From: Paenibacillus monticola
GTDB lineage: Bacteria; Bacillota; Bacilli; Paenibacillales; Paenibacillaceae
Length of the DNA: 64,000 bases
Direction: 5' to 3'
Assembly (NCBI RefSeq): GCF_009664975.1
Contig: NZ_WJXB01000001.1
Coordinates: 434,001-498,000 of the forward strand
Shown here: positions 1 to 9,390 of the stretch, one piece after another
Numbering within the stretch: position 1 is the stretch's first letter
How the letters are laid out: the number at the start of each line of letters is the position of its first letter
Translations under genes and position numbers: made by a program
Notes under the pieces: generated by a model
What the model saw: only the letters and a program-made list of their open reading frames with translations
Databases searched by the model: none
What the model was told of the DNA's origin: nothing

Positions 1-29
1 GTCCATATTAGTTAGAGGGGGCGCATTAT

Positions 30-3000
30 ATGAAGCGATTCAGGTCCGCGGTTGCGGGTCTGCTGGCGATGCTGCTAATTTTTTCAGGCTTTCCTGTTTA
101 TGGAGCCAGTGGCAATTCTGCAGGAGCCGGAGTAAACGAAGGTACTGGGGCGGGGCAGATTCCAGCAGGTACAGTGCTCATTAAGAATAAGTGGAAAAGT
201 AATTTTTTGTACGAAACCTCAACGGGTGAGGTACGCTACGGCATGACGAATCTTGCAGACACCTCATCCCATTGGACTGTAGTAACCACAGCGGGTTTGT
301 CGCGGATTCAAAATGTGAAGACCGGCCACTACATTACACTTGCCGGAAACACCGGCAAGGAGGATTCGCTTAAAGCAGCAGAAATTTCAGGAGCGAGCAG
401 TACCACAGATCAATGGCTGATAGATACTTCGAACAGAAACGGCTACATGGTGATTCGCAGCGCGACAGCCCCGGAGGGGAAGCTCGTCATCCATGAAGAG
501 AATCAGCTTGGTTTTGCCCAAGTGAGCGGAGACATCAATGTTACCTTTGAGAGCCCGCAGTGGGCTTTTGTTGACCTCAATGCAGCGCCTGGGCCGATCT
601 CGGAATTGCAGGCAATTCGTCTGGCTACGTATACCGATGCTCAGGTAGCTACAGATTTCCTGTACGAAGCGACCGGTGGTGAGCTTAAGCACGGCATTAT
701 TGCTCCTGATACGATCAACGAAGCGGATTATTTATGGTTTGTCGAGGACTATGACGGCCATAAGCGTATCCGTAACGCGGCAACGAATCATTATCTTACT
801 TCTATTGAAGGCACTGCCAAAGCGCAGCAATTAAATGAGAGCCAACCCACAGATCAGTGGGTCTTCAATGAATCCGATGATTATGATGATTACCAGACGA
901 TTGAGAATATCGGGAACAGCGGGACATATCTTGCTACCTTAGGGAACGGCAATGCCGGAGCGAGCACTGATAACACTACGCTTGCTGCCCAGTGGCAACT
1001 GCTGGACCCGAACACGCCTACGGATAGCTCAGAACATTTTTACCGGATACAGAATGGGTGGAAGTCATTTTACTGGTATGAGAGCAGCAATGGATTGTTG
1101 AAATACGGCAATATGCAGGCAGATGGCTCCGACCAGTGGCTGATAGAGAAATACAATGGTCGCAAGCTGTTCAAGAACAAGAAAACGGGCCATTACCTGA
1201 ATATGGTGAATATGCCGGACGGACATCTTCAGGTTACGGAGTTGCCGGACAAAAATGCTGTAGATCAGAGTTATATCTGGACGGGGAAAAACACCGGCGA
1301 CAACAACTATGTGATCAGCAATATTGCCGACAAGGAGCCGAATAAACGTCCAGAGAAGTATATTTCACTCCAAAACCTGACCAAGTATGCGGAGTATGGT
1401 GTGATTAACCCTGGCTGGGGCAGCCCCAAGTGGAAATTCGTCGCAGTTACGGAGAAAAAGCAGGACTTATTCCGCTTTAAGCTAAACGATGTAAATGGCG
1501 AGAAGCAGTATTTAAAAGACGGACCTTTGCTTGCTGCGCCTAGTGCCCAGAACCAGGCAGAAGAGAAGTCGGTTACAGAGGCAGTCTATAACTCGCAGAA
1601 AAATGAAGCTGCAGCTCCACAAGAGAAATCGCTGCTGCAGGCTGACGCCTCCGCTACAGAGGACATGACTGTTGGGCAGGCCACCTATGGTGTGCTTAAA
1701 CCCAATGACGATTCTTTTGTCTGGCAGTTGCAAGAAATAGAGGGCAGTAACGGAGCGGTGAAGATTAAGAACAGAGGTACAGGGCGTTATCTCTCTCTTG
1801 AGCATATCGGCAATGCGGTGGAGGAGGTCGATCCTGACGTAGCAGTGCAAACCTTGCAGACGGTATACGATGTGTGGGGCAGTATTAAATGGATTGTTGA
1901 TATGCAGCCATCTGGCCTAACAACCTTCAAAAGCGCATGGGCAGGACATTATATGTACGGTGCCCCGAATGCTAACGGCAATCCGGTAATTAGAATCAGC
2001 AAGGCTGTAGATGCAGCAGATAAGGAGAGTGCGCATTTCAGCGCTGAGGCGGTCACGGAAGCAACACCACCAGTGCCAGCCTATCCTGTAAGATTCAAGA
2101 ATGCCAACAGCGGAGAATATCTGTATGAGAATGAGCATGGCGTTGTTTTGTATGGTCAGCCATCCGCAGATAATGGATATTCACAATGGAATATATCTAC
2201 GCAGGCTGGCAAGCAGTCGATCGTTAACCGGGCAACAGGACATTATCTAACCTTGAACGGTGATTATTCCTTCCTGGAGAGCAGCAGCACTGAACCGGCT
2301 GCCGATGGCTCCTCCGATTGGGTTGTCAGCCTGGCTTCCGATAATAAACATTACACTATCCGCAGCCTGTTCGGAGAGTATAGCGATGAATTCGTTCATG
2401 TAGAGAACCATACTGGATATGCAGAGCGCGGCCTGCTACTGGAGAGTGAAAGCTCTGTTCAATGGACGCTGGAAACGGCGGAACAAGAGTTCAATACGCC
2501 TGCAGGAGAACCGCGGAACCATGATACCGCAACTCCTGTCCAGCAGGATACCAACATAGTGACCATCGTGCCGAAGGGAATAGGCGGCAAAGTGCTGGCT
2601 GAGCAGGCTGGCAAGGCTGTGTATGTCGATGCTGCTGACAAGACTGCATCTATAGAGTGGCTTGTGCAGGATTACAATGGACGCAAGCGGATCATGAATG
2701 TCCAGTCTAATCATTATCTCTCATTTAATGAAGCGAACCAAGCTGTTCTGTTAGCCGCTGGGGGTAAGGAGACATCCCAATGGATACTGGAAGAGAAGCT
2801 TGGCTATAAGCAACTGCTGAGTGCTGATGAGAGTGGCCTGCTTACGCAGGGAGAGTCTACGATAGAACTTGGCACAGCAACTGCTGGCGATCATGTTATG
2901 TGGAGCTTCCTGCCTGTACCTATGAATGTTGTTTATTCAGGGGCAGAGGCTTTTCAGGGAGAAGGTGTCATTCGTTTTGCGGTGAATGCCAATTCGGCAG

Positions 3001-6000
3001 CTGAGTATGCTGTAGTTATTGGCTATAAGAACGAATCCACCACAGATGCTTCATTAATAGTTAAGGTGAATGGTTTGGAGCAGGGGAATGCGTTGAACCT
3101 GAAGTCTTCTTCCATTGGGCAGAATGTGTCGCTTAAGCTGAAGCTGCGGGCAGGGATTAATACCGTCTCGTTAAGCGCTGGCGGGAACACGGTCTGGAAC
3201 AGACTGACCATGGATACTTTAACAGTTTTGAACAGTGTGAATAAAACTTACCGTGGAGCAACCGTTCCTTATATCAGCTATGAGGCGGAAGACGCGGTTA
3301 CGAACGGAACTATTATTGGCCCTTCGCGAAAATATCTCAGCATAGCTTCGGAGGCTTCCGGACGCCAAGCCGTGATGTTGAAGAACACGGGAGACTATGT
3401 GGAATTTAAGCTCGCGAATCCGGCTAACTCCATCGTTCTCCGCTATTCAATCCCGGATAGCCCGGATGGAACGGGGGCAGAGGATACGTTGTCGCTATAT
3501 GTGAATGGTGTCCAGCAACAGCTTCATCTAACTTCGAAATATGCCTGGGAGTATGGCAGCTACCCGTGGTCGAATGACCCTCGCCAAGGCAGTGGTCATC
3601 GCTTTTTTGACGAGATTCATGCTTTGATTGGCGATGCACCAGCCGGAGCAACGATTCGTTTGGAGAAAACTGCTGGCGATCATGCAGCCTCCTATACCCT
3701 AGATTTAGCTGATATGGAGCAGGTTGCTCCAGCGTTAACTGAGCCGGAAGGTTTCGTCTCTGTTACAGATTATGGGGCAGTGGCGAATGATCAAGGTGAA
3801 GATACTGCAGCCTTTAAGGCGGCACTTGCCGAAGCAAATCAGCGAAATACAGGAGTATGGTTTCCGGCCGGAGCCTTTAATGTCGGCGACGGGCTGCTGG
3901 ACCTGAATGCCGCTGAAATCCGTGGTGCAGGCATGTGGTATACGACTCTGAACGGCGCTAAGTTCTATGGTCACGGAGAGAAGATTGGCGTGTATGATTT
4001 ACTGATTGATGGTGGCGTCAACGTGCGTGAGGATGAGGCGTATAGCAATGCCTTCCATGGGGCGTTCGGTCAAGGATCGGTTATCCAGAATGTCTGGATC
4101 GAGCATACTAAAGCAGGCTTGTGGCTGACCCAGCCGGTGGGCGAGAAAGCCCGGACAGATGGTCTTCATATGGTGGAACTTCGTATCCGTAATCTCATGG
4201 CAGACGGCATCAACTTTGCTGTAGGTACGGGGAACAGCATGATGGAACAAAGTGATATCCGTTATCCGGGTGATGATGGAATTGCTATGTGGTCGTTTAC
4301 GGATGCCAAGCTGAATGATGTGAATGGCACTGAGCGAACACCAAGCTTTAATAATACGGCACGCTTTAACACGGTTTCCTTACCGTGGCTGGCCGATAAT
4401 ATCGTTGTTTTTGGCGGCAAGGATAACAAGATCCAGGATAATGTAGTGAAGGATACCGTGAGCAACGGGGCAGGTATTGCCGTATCAACCCGCTTCTCCG
4501 CTGAGCCGTTCCAAGGAACGACCCTCGTGGAGCGCAACACACTGCTGCGCACTGGCAGCTATGATTCCGGTTATGGAGTGAATCTGGGCGCATTATGGCT
4601 ATATGCGGGAGAGAGTGATCTGTTTGGCACCGTTCTGATCCGGAACAATACAGCGCTAGACAGTACCTACTCTGGTTTGATAGCGCATGGCAATCTGAAC
4701 ATGACAGGGGTAGTCCTTACGAACAATGTCATCGACAGAGTGGGTACGAGTGGTGTGGAAGTCACGCCAGAGCTGAAGGGAAACCTGCTCGTAGATAATC
4801 TTATTATCCGCGGGGAGCGGATGAACCTGTTGTCCAATCCATCTTCTGCATTCAATATTGTTGAGCGAAATCAAGGATTTGCCAGTGCGGTCAAACCTTT
4901 CTCCATAAAGCTCACAGATGGGCAGAGTGGACCTGTTGTCCTGAAGCAAGGGGAGTCAGCTGGAATTCAGGTGTTGAACAGAGAAGGTGCAGACATCACT
5001 TCTCAAGCGGCCTACGACTTTGAGAACGTCAATACAGCCTCTGTATCAGAGGGGGAATTGCATGGGCTTAAACCAGGAAGTACTATATTTACGGTAACGG
5101 TAGGTAACAGCAAAAGAACTTACACTATTGATGTAATACCCCCTGTTGAGTCAGGTGGTGGTGGCCCTACAGACCCAACAGGTCCGACAGGCCCAACACT
5201 TTCTGTCCCCACGCCGGTGACAGTGACCAATAATGACGCATTGCTTAAAGCTAAGACAGCGGCCGGGCAAGCCGTTATCGAGCTTGCAGCGAATGCTGAC
5301 GGCACGGCCCGTTTTAGCGCAGAAGCTTTGCGGAGCGCGGCTGCGGTTAGTCCGAATGCTGTGCTCGTGATCCAAAGCGGCAATATGTCATATCGTTTCC
5401 CGTTGGAACTTCTAGAGACTGTGCTGAGTAATGCCAAACTGCCAGAAGGAACGCTGGAGTTCAAGTTTACTCTACAAAGTGGAACCGTATTGGAGCAGAT
5501 AACTGCAAGTGCGAAGCAGCAAGGCCTTAGGCTGCACGGAACTCCGGTAGGCTTCACGCTAAGCGTAACGGATGGCATAACATCCGTTCCTGTCAGCGAC
5601 TTCGGAACTCAGCATGTGGAGCGGACATTCACTATTAATGAAGTATTGGATAATGCAACGGCAGTAGCTCTGCTCTATGATAATGAAAACGGGTCTTTCC
5701 GTTATGTACCGGCAATATTTGAATCTGCAAATGGAGTGACTATAGTTACTATTAAGAGCAGCATGGCGAGTGGAGTGTTTACCGTAGCGATACATCCTGT
5801 TAGCTTTCCGGATATTTCGGGACACTGGGCACAAGCTGAGATTGAACGGTTGGCCAGCCGATTCATCGTGAATGGCCAATCTATGGGCAGCTTTGCACCG
5901 GAGACAACGATTAGCCGGGCGGAGTTCGCGGCCATGCTGATCCGCTCGCTGGATCTGCAGCCTGACCCTGCAGCGACAGCAAATAGCTCATTCCGTGATG

Positions 6001-6374
6001 TGCAGGACAGCTCATGGTTTGCAGCGGCTGCCAGAGCAGCAGCCGGATTGGGGCTGGTTCAGGGTTATGCGGATGGCTCCTTCCGCCCAAATACCCCGAT
6101 TACACGGGAGCAAATGGCCGTTATGGTTGCGAGAGCTCTGAAGCTGGTCCCAGTAGAAGCTGACCTCAAAGGAACTTCTGACGGATCACTAACTTTCAAA
6201 GATGCAGCTGGTATCTCCACCTGGGCGAAGGAAGCTGTGGACACTTTGGGAGCGAATGGTATTATGAAGGGGCAATCCGCAGGGAACTTTGCCCCAAGTA
6301 GCGATACAAGTCGCGCGGAAGCGGCTGTAATTCTTAGTCGCCTGTTGATTGGAGCTAAGCTACTGAATAACTAA
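30..6374 (+). CDS. SLH-anchored secreted beta-helix exoenzyme, GH87-like (mycodextranase-type) or pectate-lyase-3 fold
   Basis: Large cell-surface polysaccharide-active protein of 2114 residues. A Sec signal peptide occupies about residues 1-26 (KR, hydrophobic core, cleavage near YGA-S). Six trefoil-like repeats follow, each ending in a TGHYL/TNHYL motif near residues 99, 252, 387, 585, 737 and 893. Two galactose-binding/CBM6-35-like modules lie at about 965-1075 and 1080-1240 (second with YEAEDA and FDEIHALIG). A right-handed beta-helix domain runs from about 1244 (VTDYGAVAND) to 1640 and carries acidic motifs ADGIN (about 1390) and GDDGIAMW (about 1413) like those of GH87 alpha-1,3-glucanases. 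A Big-type domain, a Gly/Pro linker and three SLH domains (from about 1925) complete it. ATG follows an AGAGGGGG ribosome site. Family assignment is from motif memory; the substrate is inferred. SLH domains would bind pyruvylated secondary wall polymer. Confidence 0.85.
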   Translation: MKRFRSAVAGLLAMLLIFSGFPVYGASGNSAGAGVNEGTGAGQIPAGTVLIKNKWKSNFLYETSTGEVRYGMTNLADTSSHWTVVTTAGLSRIQNVKTGHYITLAGNTGKEDSLKAAEISGASSTTDQWLIDTSNRNGYMVIRSATAPEGKLVIHEENQLGFAQVSGDINVTFESPQWAFVDLNAAPGPISELQAIRLATYTDAQVATDFLYEATGGELKHGIIAPDTINEADYLWFVEDYDGHKRIRNAATNHYLTSIEGTAKAQQLNESQPTDQWVFNESDDYDDYQTIENIGNSGTYLATLGNGNAGASTDNTTLAAQWQLLDPNTPTDSSEHFYRIQNGWKSFYWYESSNGLLKYGNMQADGSDQWLIEKYNGRKLFKNKKTGHYLNMVNMPDGHLQVTELPDKNAVDQSYIWTGKNTGDNNYVISNIADKEPNKRPEKYISLQNLTKYAEYGVINPGWGSPKWKFVAVTEKKQDLFRFKLNDVNGEKQYLKDGPLLAAPSAQNQAEEKSVTEAVYNSQKNEAAAPQEKSLLQADASATEDMTVGQATYGVLKPNDDSFVWQLQEIEGSNGAVKIKNRGTGRYLSLEHIGNAVEEVDPDVAVQTLQTVYDVWGSIKWIVDMQPSGLTTFKSAWAGHYMYGAPNANGNPVIRISKAVDAADKESAHFSAEAVTEATPPVPAYPVRFKNANSGEYLYENEHGVVLYGQPSADNGYSQWNISTQAGKQSIVNRATGHYLTLNGDYSFLESSSTEPAADGSSDWVVSLASDNKHYTIRSLFGEYSDEFVHVENHTGYAERGLLLESESSVQWTLETAEQEFNTPAGEPRNHDTATPVQQDTNIVTIVPKGIGGKVLAEQAGKAVYVDAADKTASIEWLVQDYNGRKRIMNVQSNHYLSFNEANQAVLLAAGGKETSQWILEEKLGYKQLLSADESGLLTQGESTIELGTATAGDHVMWSFLPVPMNVVYSGAEAFQGEGVIRFAVNANSAAEYAVVIGYKNESTTDASLIVKVNGLEQGNALNLKSSSIGQNVSLKLKLRAGINTVSLSAGGNTVWNRLTMDTLTVLNSVNKTYRGATVPYISYEAEDAVTNGTIIGPSRKYLSIASEASGRQAVMLKNTGDYVEFKLANPANSIVLRYSIPDSPDGTGAEDTLSLYVNGVQQQLHLTSKYAWEYGSYPWSNDPRQGSGHRFFDEIHALIGDAPAGATIRLEKTAGDHAASYTLDLADMEQVAPALTEPEGFVSVTDYGAVANDQGEDTAAFKAALAEANQRNTGVWFPAGAFNVGDGLLDLNAAEIRGAGMWYTTLNGAKFYGHGEKIGVYDLLIDGGVNVREDEAYSNAFHGAFGQGSVIQNVWIEHTKAGLWLTQPVGEKARTDGLHMVELRIRNLMADGINFAVGTGNSMMEQSDIRYPGDDGIAMWSFTDAKLNDVNGTERTPSFNNTARFNTVSLPWLADNIVVFGGKDNKIQDNVVKDTVSNGAGIAVSTRFSAEPFQGTTLVERNTLLRTGSYDSGYGVNLGALWLYAGESDLFGTVLIRNNTALDSTYSGLIAHGNLNMTGVVLTNNVIDRVGTSGVEVTPELKGNLLVDNLIIRGERMNLLSNPSSAFNIVERNQGFASAVKPFSIKLTDGQSGPVVLKQGESAGIQVLNREGADITSQAAYDFENVNTASVSEGELHGLKPGSTIFTVTVGNSKRTYTIDVIPPVESGGGGPTDPTGPTGPTLSVPTPVTVTNNDALLKAKTAAGQAVIELAANADGTARFSAEALRSAAAVSPNAVLVIQSGNMSYRFPLELLETVLSNAKLPEGTLEFKFTLQSGTVLEQITASAKQQGLRLHGTPVGFTLSVTDGITSVPVSDFGTQHVERTFTINEVLDNATAVALLYDNENGSFRYVPAIFESANGVTIVTIKSSMASGVFTVAIHPVSFPDISGHWAQAEIERLASRFIVNGQSMGSFAPETTISRAEFAAMLIRSLDLQPDPAATANSSFRDVQDSSWFAAAARAAAGLGLVQGYADGSFRPNTPITREQMAVMVARALKLVPVEADLKGTSDGSLTFKDAAGISTWAKEAVDTLGANGIMKGQSAGNFAPSSDTSRAEAAVILSRLLIGAKLLNN

Positions 6375-6390
6375 TATGCGTAATCATAAC

Positions 6391-6434
6391 AAAAGCCGCC
6401 GTGAAGGAGCTGTAACCCTTCACGGCGGCTTTAT
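6391..6434. terminator. Bidirectional intrinsic terminator
   Basis: A near-perfect GC-rich inverted repeat (AAAGCCGCCGTGAAGG paired with CCTTCACGGCGGCTTT) with an 8-nt loop lies between the convergent exoenzyme and Lrp genes. A-rich and T-rich flanks allow it to serve both strands. Confidence 0.85.
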
Positions 6435-6463
6435 CTATAAATCTTTTTCTCCATACATGCAGC

Positions 6464-6892
6464 TTATTTGATCTGGCCCATTGCCAGATTCACTCTATAA
6501 TTTCCAAACTCCAGCAACTGGTCGAGAAAAGCGTTAAGATCCTGCTGGTTAACCGTGTGAACACGCATCCAGTAGCAGCCCTCTCCGCTGACACGGTAGG
6601 TCTCCACAACGCTGCTGTTGCTTTTGGCGAACTCCTGAAAGGCCGGATGGGCAATATTGGAACTTAGAAATACGGTGATAAAAGCCTGAACGGCATGGCC
6701 TATTTTATCTGGATTCCAGCGGACGGTATAGCCCTCTATGATGCCAGAATCGCGCATTCTGCGGATACGTGCCCCAACTGCCTGGCCTGTCATATGTACC
6801 TGCTGTCCAATTTCTTTGTGGCTAAGAGTAGAATCATTAATAAGCTGTTGCAAAATGCGGAAATCCACATCGTCTATTATAGTAGGGTTCAT
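6464..6892 (-). CDS. Lrp/AsnC family transcriptional regulator
   Basis: A 142-residue leucine-responsive-type regulator. The N-terminal winged helix-turn-helix is clear: DDVDFRILQQLINDS, then SHKEIGQQVHMTGQAVGARIRRMRDSGII. This is followed by the RAM/AsnC ligand-binding alpha-beta sandwich ending YRVNLAMGQIK. Length matches the family. It is transcribed divergently from the metallo-hydrolase gene at 7020, with 127 bases between the two starts, so it may control that gene or itself. The effector is not visible from sequence; members of the family often sense amino acids. Confidence 0.9.
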   Translation of the reverse strand: MNPTIIDDVDFRILQQLINDSTLSHKEIGQQVHMTGQAVGARIRRMRDSGIIEGYTVRWNPDKIGHAVQAFITVFLSSNIAHPAFQEFAKSNSSVVETYRVSGEGCYWMRVHTVNQQDLNAFLDQLLEFGNYRVNLAMGQIK

Positions 6893-7019
6893 TATCGTGT
6901 AATTCCTTTCAGTATGAAAGTAGAACAGGGTAATCTCTTTCTGCTATCCATGTATTCTGTGCCTCAATCCACCTATAATTGATTGTAGCAGAAGATTTAG
7001 AAAAGGAAGAGGGTAGAGA

Positions 7020-7766
7020 ATGAAAATTCAGCTAATCAGGCATGCAACGTTATGGATGGAATATGGTGGTCTTACATTTTTGATTGATCCGATGTTAAGT
7101 GAGCAGGGGGCGAATCCACCCATAATAAATTCAGCGAATGACCGCAGAAATCCGTTGGTTTCTTTGCCGGGACCAGCAGAGCAATGGCTACAGCCGGATG
7201 CTGTACTCGTTACGCATCTTCATGCGGATCACTGGGATGCGGCAGCAGTTTCTATGCTTCCTCATGATATTCCGTTATTGTGCCAGGATGGCGATCAGGC
7301 TCAAATAGCGGCACAGGGCTTTGAACACATTACAGAAATTAAGCACAAGCTAACATTATCAAATATAACCCTTACAAGAACAAAAGGTCAGCACGGAACT
7401 GGTGAGATAGGGAAACGGATGGGCCGAGTATCGGGTTTTGTTTTTCAGGCAGAAGGTGAACCTACGTTATATCTTACCGGAGATACAATCTGGTGTGACG
7501 AGGTTAAGCAGGCCTTGGATGATAATCATCCCGAGCTAACGATTATCAATGCCGGCGGTGCACGTTTCTTGACCGGTGGACCTATAACGATGGATGAACA
7601 GGACGTGGTGGAGCTGTGCAACTATGCACCGTATACATCTGTTATTGCTGTACACATGGATTCGATTAACCATTGTCTGGTCACTCGGGAGAACCTGCGA
7701 GAACGGTTGGAACAGGAGGCCCTGCTAAATCGGGTCACTCTTTTGCAAGATGGACAATGGTATTGA
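7020..7766 (+). CDS. Metallo-beta-lactamase-fold hydrolase (UlaG/UPF0173-like)
   Basis: A 248-residue cytoplasmic MBL-fold protein without signal peptide. The metal motif THLHADHWD is at about residues 64-72. A second metal ligand region is LTGDTIWCDEV, and a C-terminal AVHMDSINH supplies further histidine and aspartate ligands. The early LIRHATLWMEYGGLTFLIDP segment is typical of the UlaG-like branch of lactonases and phosphodiesterases. The start is ATG behind GGAAGAGGG. It sits alone between a divergent Lrp regulator and the tRNA pair; the substrate cannot be deduced. Confidence 0.85.
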   Translation: MKIQLIRHATLWMEYGGLTFLIDPMLSEQGANPPIINSANDRRNPLVSLPGPAEQWLQPDAVLVTHLHADHWDAAAVSMLPHDIPLLCQDGDQAQIAAQGFEHITEIKHKLTLSNITLTRTKGQHGTGEIGKRMGRVSGFVFQAEGEPTLYLTGDTIWCDEVKQALDDNHPELTIINAGGARFLTGGPITMDEQDVVELCNYAPYTSVIAVHMDSINHCLVTRENLRERLEQEALLNRVTLLQDGQWY

Positions 7767-7772
7767 GAGCGC

Positions 7773-7801
7773 TTGACTAGACAACAAAATCATGATAAAT
7801 T
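7773..7801 (+). promoter_or_regulatory. Sigma-A promoter of the tRNA-Asn/tRNA-Ser pair
   Basis: TTGACT at 7773-7778 and TAAATT at 7796-7801 are separated by exactly 17 bases, about 30 bases before the tRNA-Asn gene. Good match to the vegetative consensus. Confidence 0.65.
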
Positions 7802-7829
7802 ACTCCATGTTGACATGAATTATTATTAT

Positions 7830-7905
7830 TCCCTGATAGCTCAGTTGGTAGAGCACTCGACTGTTAATCGAGTTGTCACAGGTTCGAGCCCTGTTCGGGG
7901 AGCCA
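7830..7905 (+). tRNA. tRNA-Asn (anticodon GTT)
   Basis: Complete cloverleaf with encoded CCA. The acceptor stem pairs TCCCTGA with TCGGGGA, the anticodon loop CTGTTAA reads GTT, and the T arm has GGTTCGAGCC. Eight bases separate it from the following tRNA-Ser, so the two are probably cotranscribed. Confidence 0.95.
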
Positions 7906-7912
7906 TTTTCTT

Positions 7913-8004
7913 GGAGAGATACCCAAGTGGCTATAAGGGGACCCTCTGCTAAGGGGTTAGACTGCGTAAGCGGTGCGAGGGTTCGAATCCCTCTCTCTCC
8001 GCCA
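7913..8004 (+). tRNA. tRNA-Ser (anticodon GCT)
   Basis: Class II tRNA with a long variable arm and encoded CCA. GGAGAGA pairs with TCTCTCC in the acceptor stem. The anticodon loop CTGCTAA reads GCT, decoding AGC/AGU serine codons. Confidence 0.95.
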
Positions 8005-8048
8005 CATTTTGTGGCACTTAGCAAAATATAATTAAACTTTAATACATG

Positions 8049-8078
8049 AAAGAGCTCCCGACTGGGGGCTCTTTTTTT
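8049..8078 (+). terminator. Intrinsic terminator of the tRNA pair
   Basis: Hairpin AAGAGCTCCC / GGGGGCTCTT followed by a seven-T run, 45 bases after tRNA-Ser. Confidence 0.85.
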
Positions 8079-8465
8079 GCATGTTTAGCTCTATAATTCA
8101 GCGGTGCAACTCATTAATCCTTTAATTAATTGACGGATAGAAGCTGTAAAGAGACAAATGTTATATTATTTACGGGAAAACAAAGTATTGTATTAAAAAA
8201 GGAAAGAAATTCAAAAACAATCAAACTCCGTATTCCTCATATATACTCTATATTACTTCGATATATTCGAATATGTGCGAATATATGCCAAATATACTAC
8301 ATTTAATGTTATATAATCTAACCTCAAATTTCGAATTTTATATTAAATAAGCATAAATGTTAGTGACGAAGAAATAACCCTGTGTTAATATAAATAACAT
8401 CATAAAGGAAAAAAGAGAATGTAAGGTAGAGAAAGGGGATTTATGATTATTATGGGGAAAAGGGG
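8079..8465. other. AT-rich leader/promoter region of the liv operon
   Basis: A stretch of about 390 bases without a gene, very AT-rich, preceding livH. It contains a TATA-rich block and the palindrome at 8261-8286 described separately. No riboswitch or T-box that I recognise is present, and no ORF is credible. Confidence 0.6.
8261..8286. promoter_or_regulatory. Palindromic candidate operator upstream of livH
   Basis: Perfect 9-base arms ATATATTCG and CGAATATAT are separated by 8 bases, about 185 bases before livH. A regulator-binding site is plausible for an amino acid importer, but the identity of the regulator is unknown. Confidence 0.4.
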
Positions 8466-8471
8466 ATGGCG

Positions 8472-9377
8472 ATGGAGTATTTCATTCAGCAGTTAATTAA
8501 CGGGATTTCCGTAGGCAGCATTTATGCTCTGATCGCTCTTGGTTACACCATGGTATACGGAATTATCAAGCTGATCAATTTTGCACATGGCGATGTATTT
8601 ATGGTAGGTTCGTTTATCGGACTGTTTAGTGCCAAATATTTTGCATCGGTGGGTTTCCCTCCGGTTATCGTCTTGATTTTGTCGCTTGTGATATCCATGA
8701 CAGTCAGTGCGTTGCTTGGCATCACGATTGAACGATTGGCTTACAAGCCACTGCGTAGAGCCTCACGTATCGCCGTACTTATTACAGCAATAGGCGTTTC
8801 CTTTCTTCTGGAATACACTGGGGTGTACTTACTCGGGCCACAGGCCAAAGGTTTTCCGGAGATTATCAATAAGCACCAATTCCAATTATTTGGAAGCTCG
8901 GTTCAGGTTGATTCTAATCAAATGATGACGTTGGGCACAACAGTTGTGCTGATGATCATCTTGCAGTATATCGTACACCGTACGAAGATCGGCAAGGCAA
9001 TGCGGGCAGTTTCCTTCGATATGGAGGCAGCACAGCTCATGGGTATTAACGTAGACCGGACGATTTCAGCGACATTCGCTATCGGTTCTGCATTAGCCGC
9101 TGCAGCTGGTGTAATTTTTGGGATGACTTACAATGCTGTTGACCCGATGATGGGTGTGCTACCAGGACTGAAAGCTTTCGTAGCTGCTGTTCTTGGCGGG
9201 ATCGGCAGTATACCAGGTGCATTGGTTGGGGGTCTGCTCCTAGGCACGGTAGAAACAGAAATATCTTCACTGGGGTATTCTTCATGGCGTGATGGCGTGG
9301 CCTTTGCCATATTGATCCTTATCCTTATCTTTAAACCGTCCGGACTGTTTGGTAAAAATGTCCGCGAGAAAGTGTAG
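8472..9377 (+). CDS. livH: Branched-chain amino acid ABC transporter permease LivH
   Basis: Inner-membrane permease of the Leu/Ile/Val (HAAT) importer. It starts with the hallmark ISVGSIYALIALGYTMVYGI and INFAHGDVFM segments, has about eight membrane helices, and carries the ABC-interacting loop near FVAAVLGGIGSIPGALVGG. ATG at 8472 has AAGGGG six bases upstream and gives the usual MEYFIQQ start; an in-frame ATG at 8466 is the alternative. First gene of livHMGF plus binding protein. Length of about 300 residues is normal. Confidence 0.95.
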   Translation: MEYFIQQLINGISVGSIYALIALGYTMVYGIIKLINFAHGDVFMVGSFIGLFSAKYFASVGFPPVIVLILSLVISMTVSALLGITIERLAYKPLRRASRIAVLITAIGVSFLLEYTGVYLLGPQAKGFPEIINKHQFQLFGSSVQVDSNQMMTLGTTVVLMIILQYIVHRTKIGKAMRAVSFDMEAAQLMGINVDRTISATFAIGSALAAAAGVIFGMTYNAVDPMMGVLPGLKAFVAAVLGGIGSIPGALVGGLLLGTVETEISSLGYSSWRDGVAFAILILILIFKPSGLFGKNVREKV

Positions 9378-9390
9378 GTGGGATAACCGG

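Noticed and set aside
5120..5578. 152-codon minus-strand frame within the SLH exoenzyme gene
   Set aside because: Lies wholly inside a well-supported gene, has no ribosome site and no family features; the Gly/Pro linker creates low-complexity open frames in other phases.
7800..8024. Open frame of 74 codons on the minus strand across the tRNA-Asn/tRNA-Ser genes
   Set aside because: It is an antisense reading of two well-formed tRNAs and their flanks; its sequence (GERGIRTLAPLT...) is the familiar false protein produced from tRNA complements.
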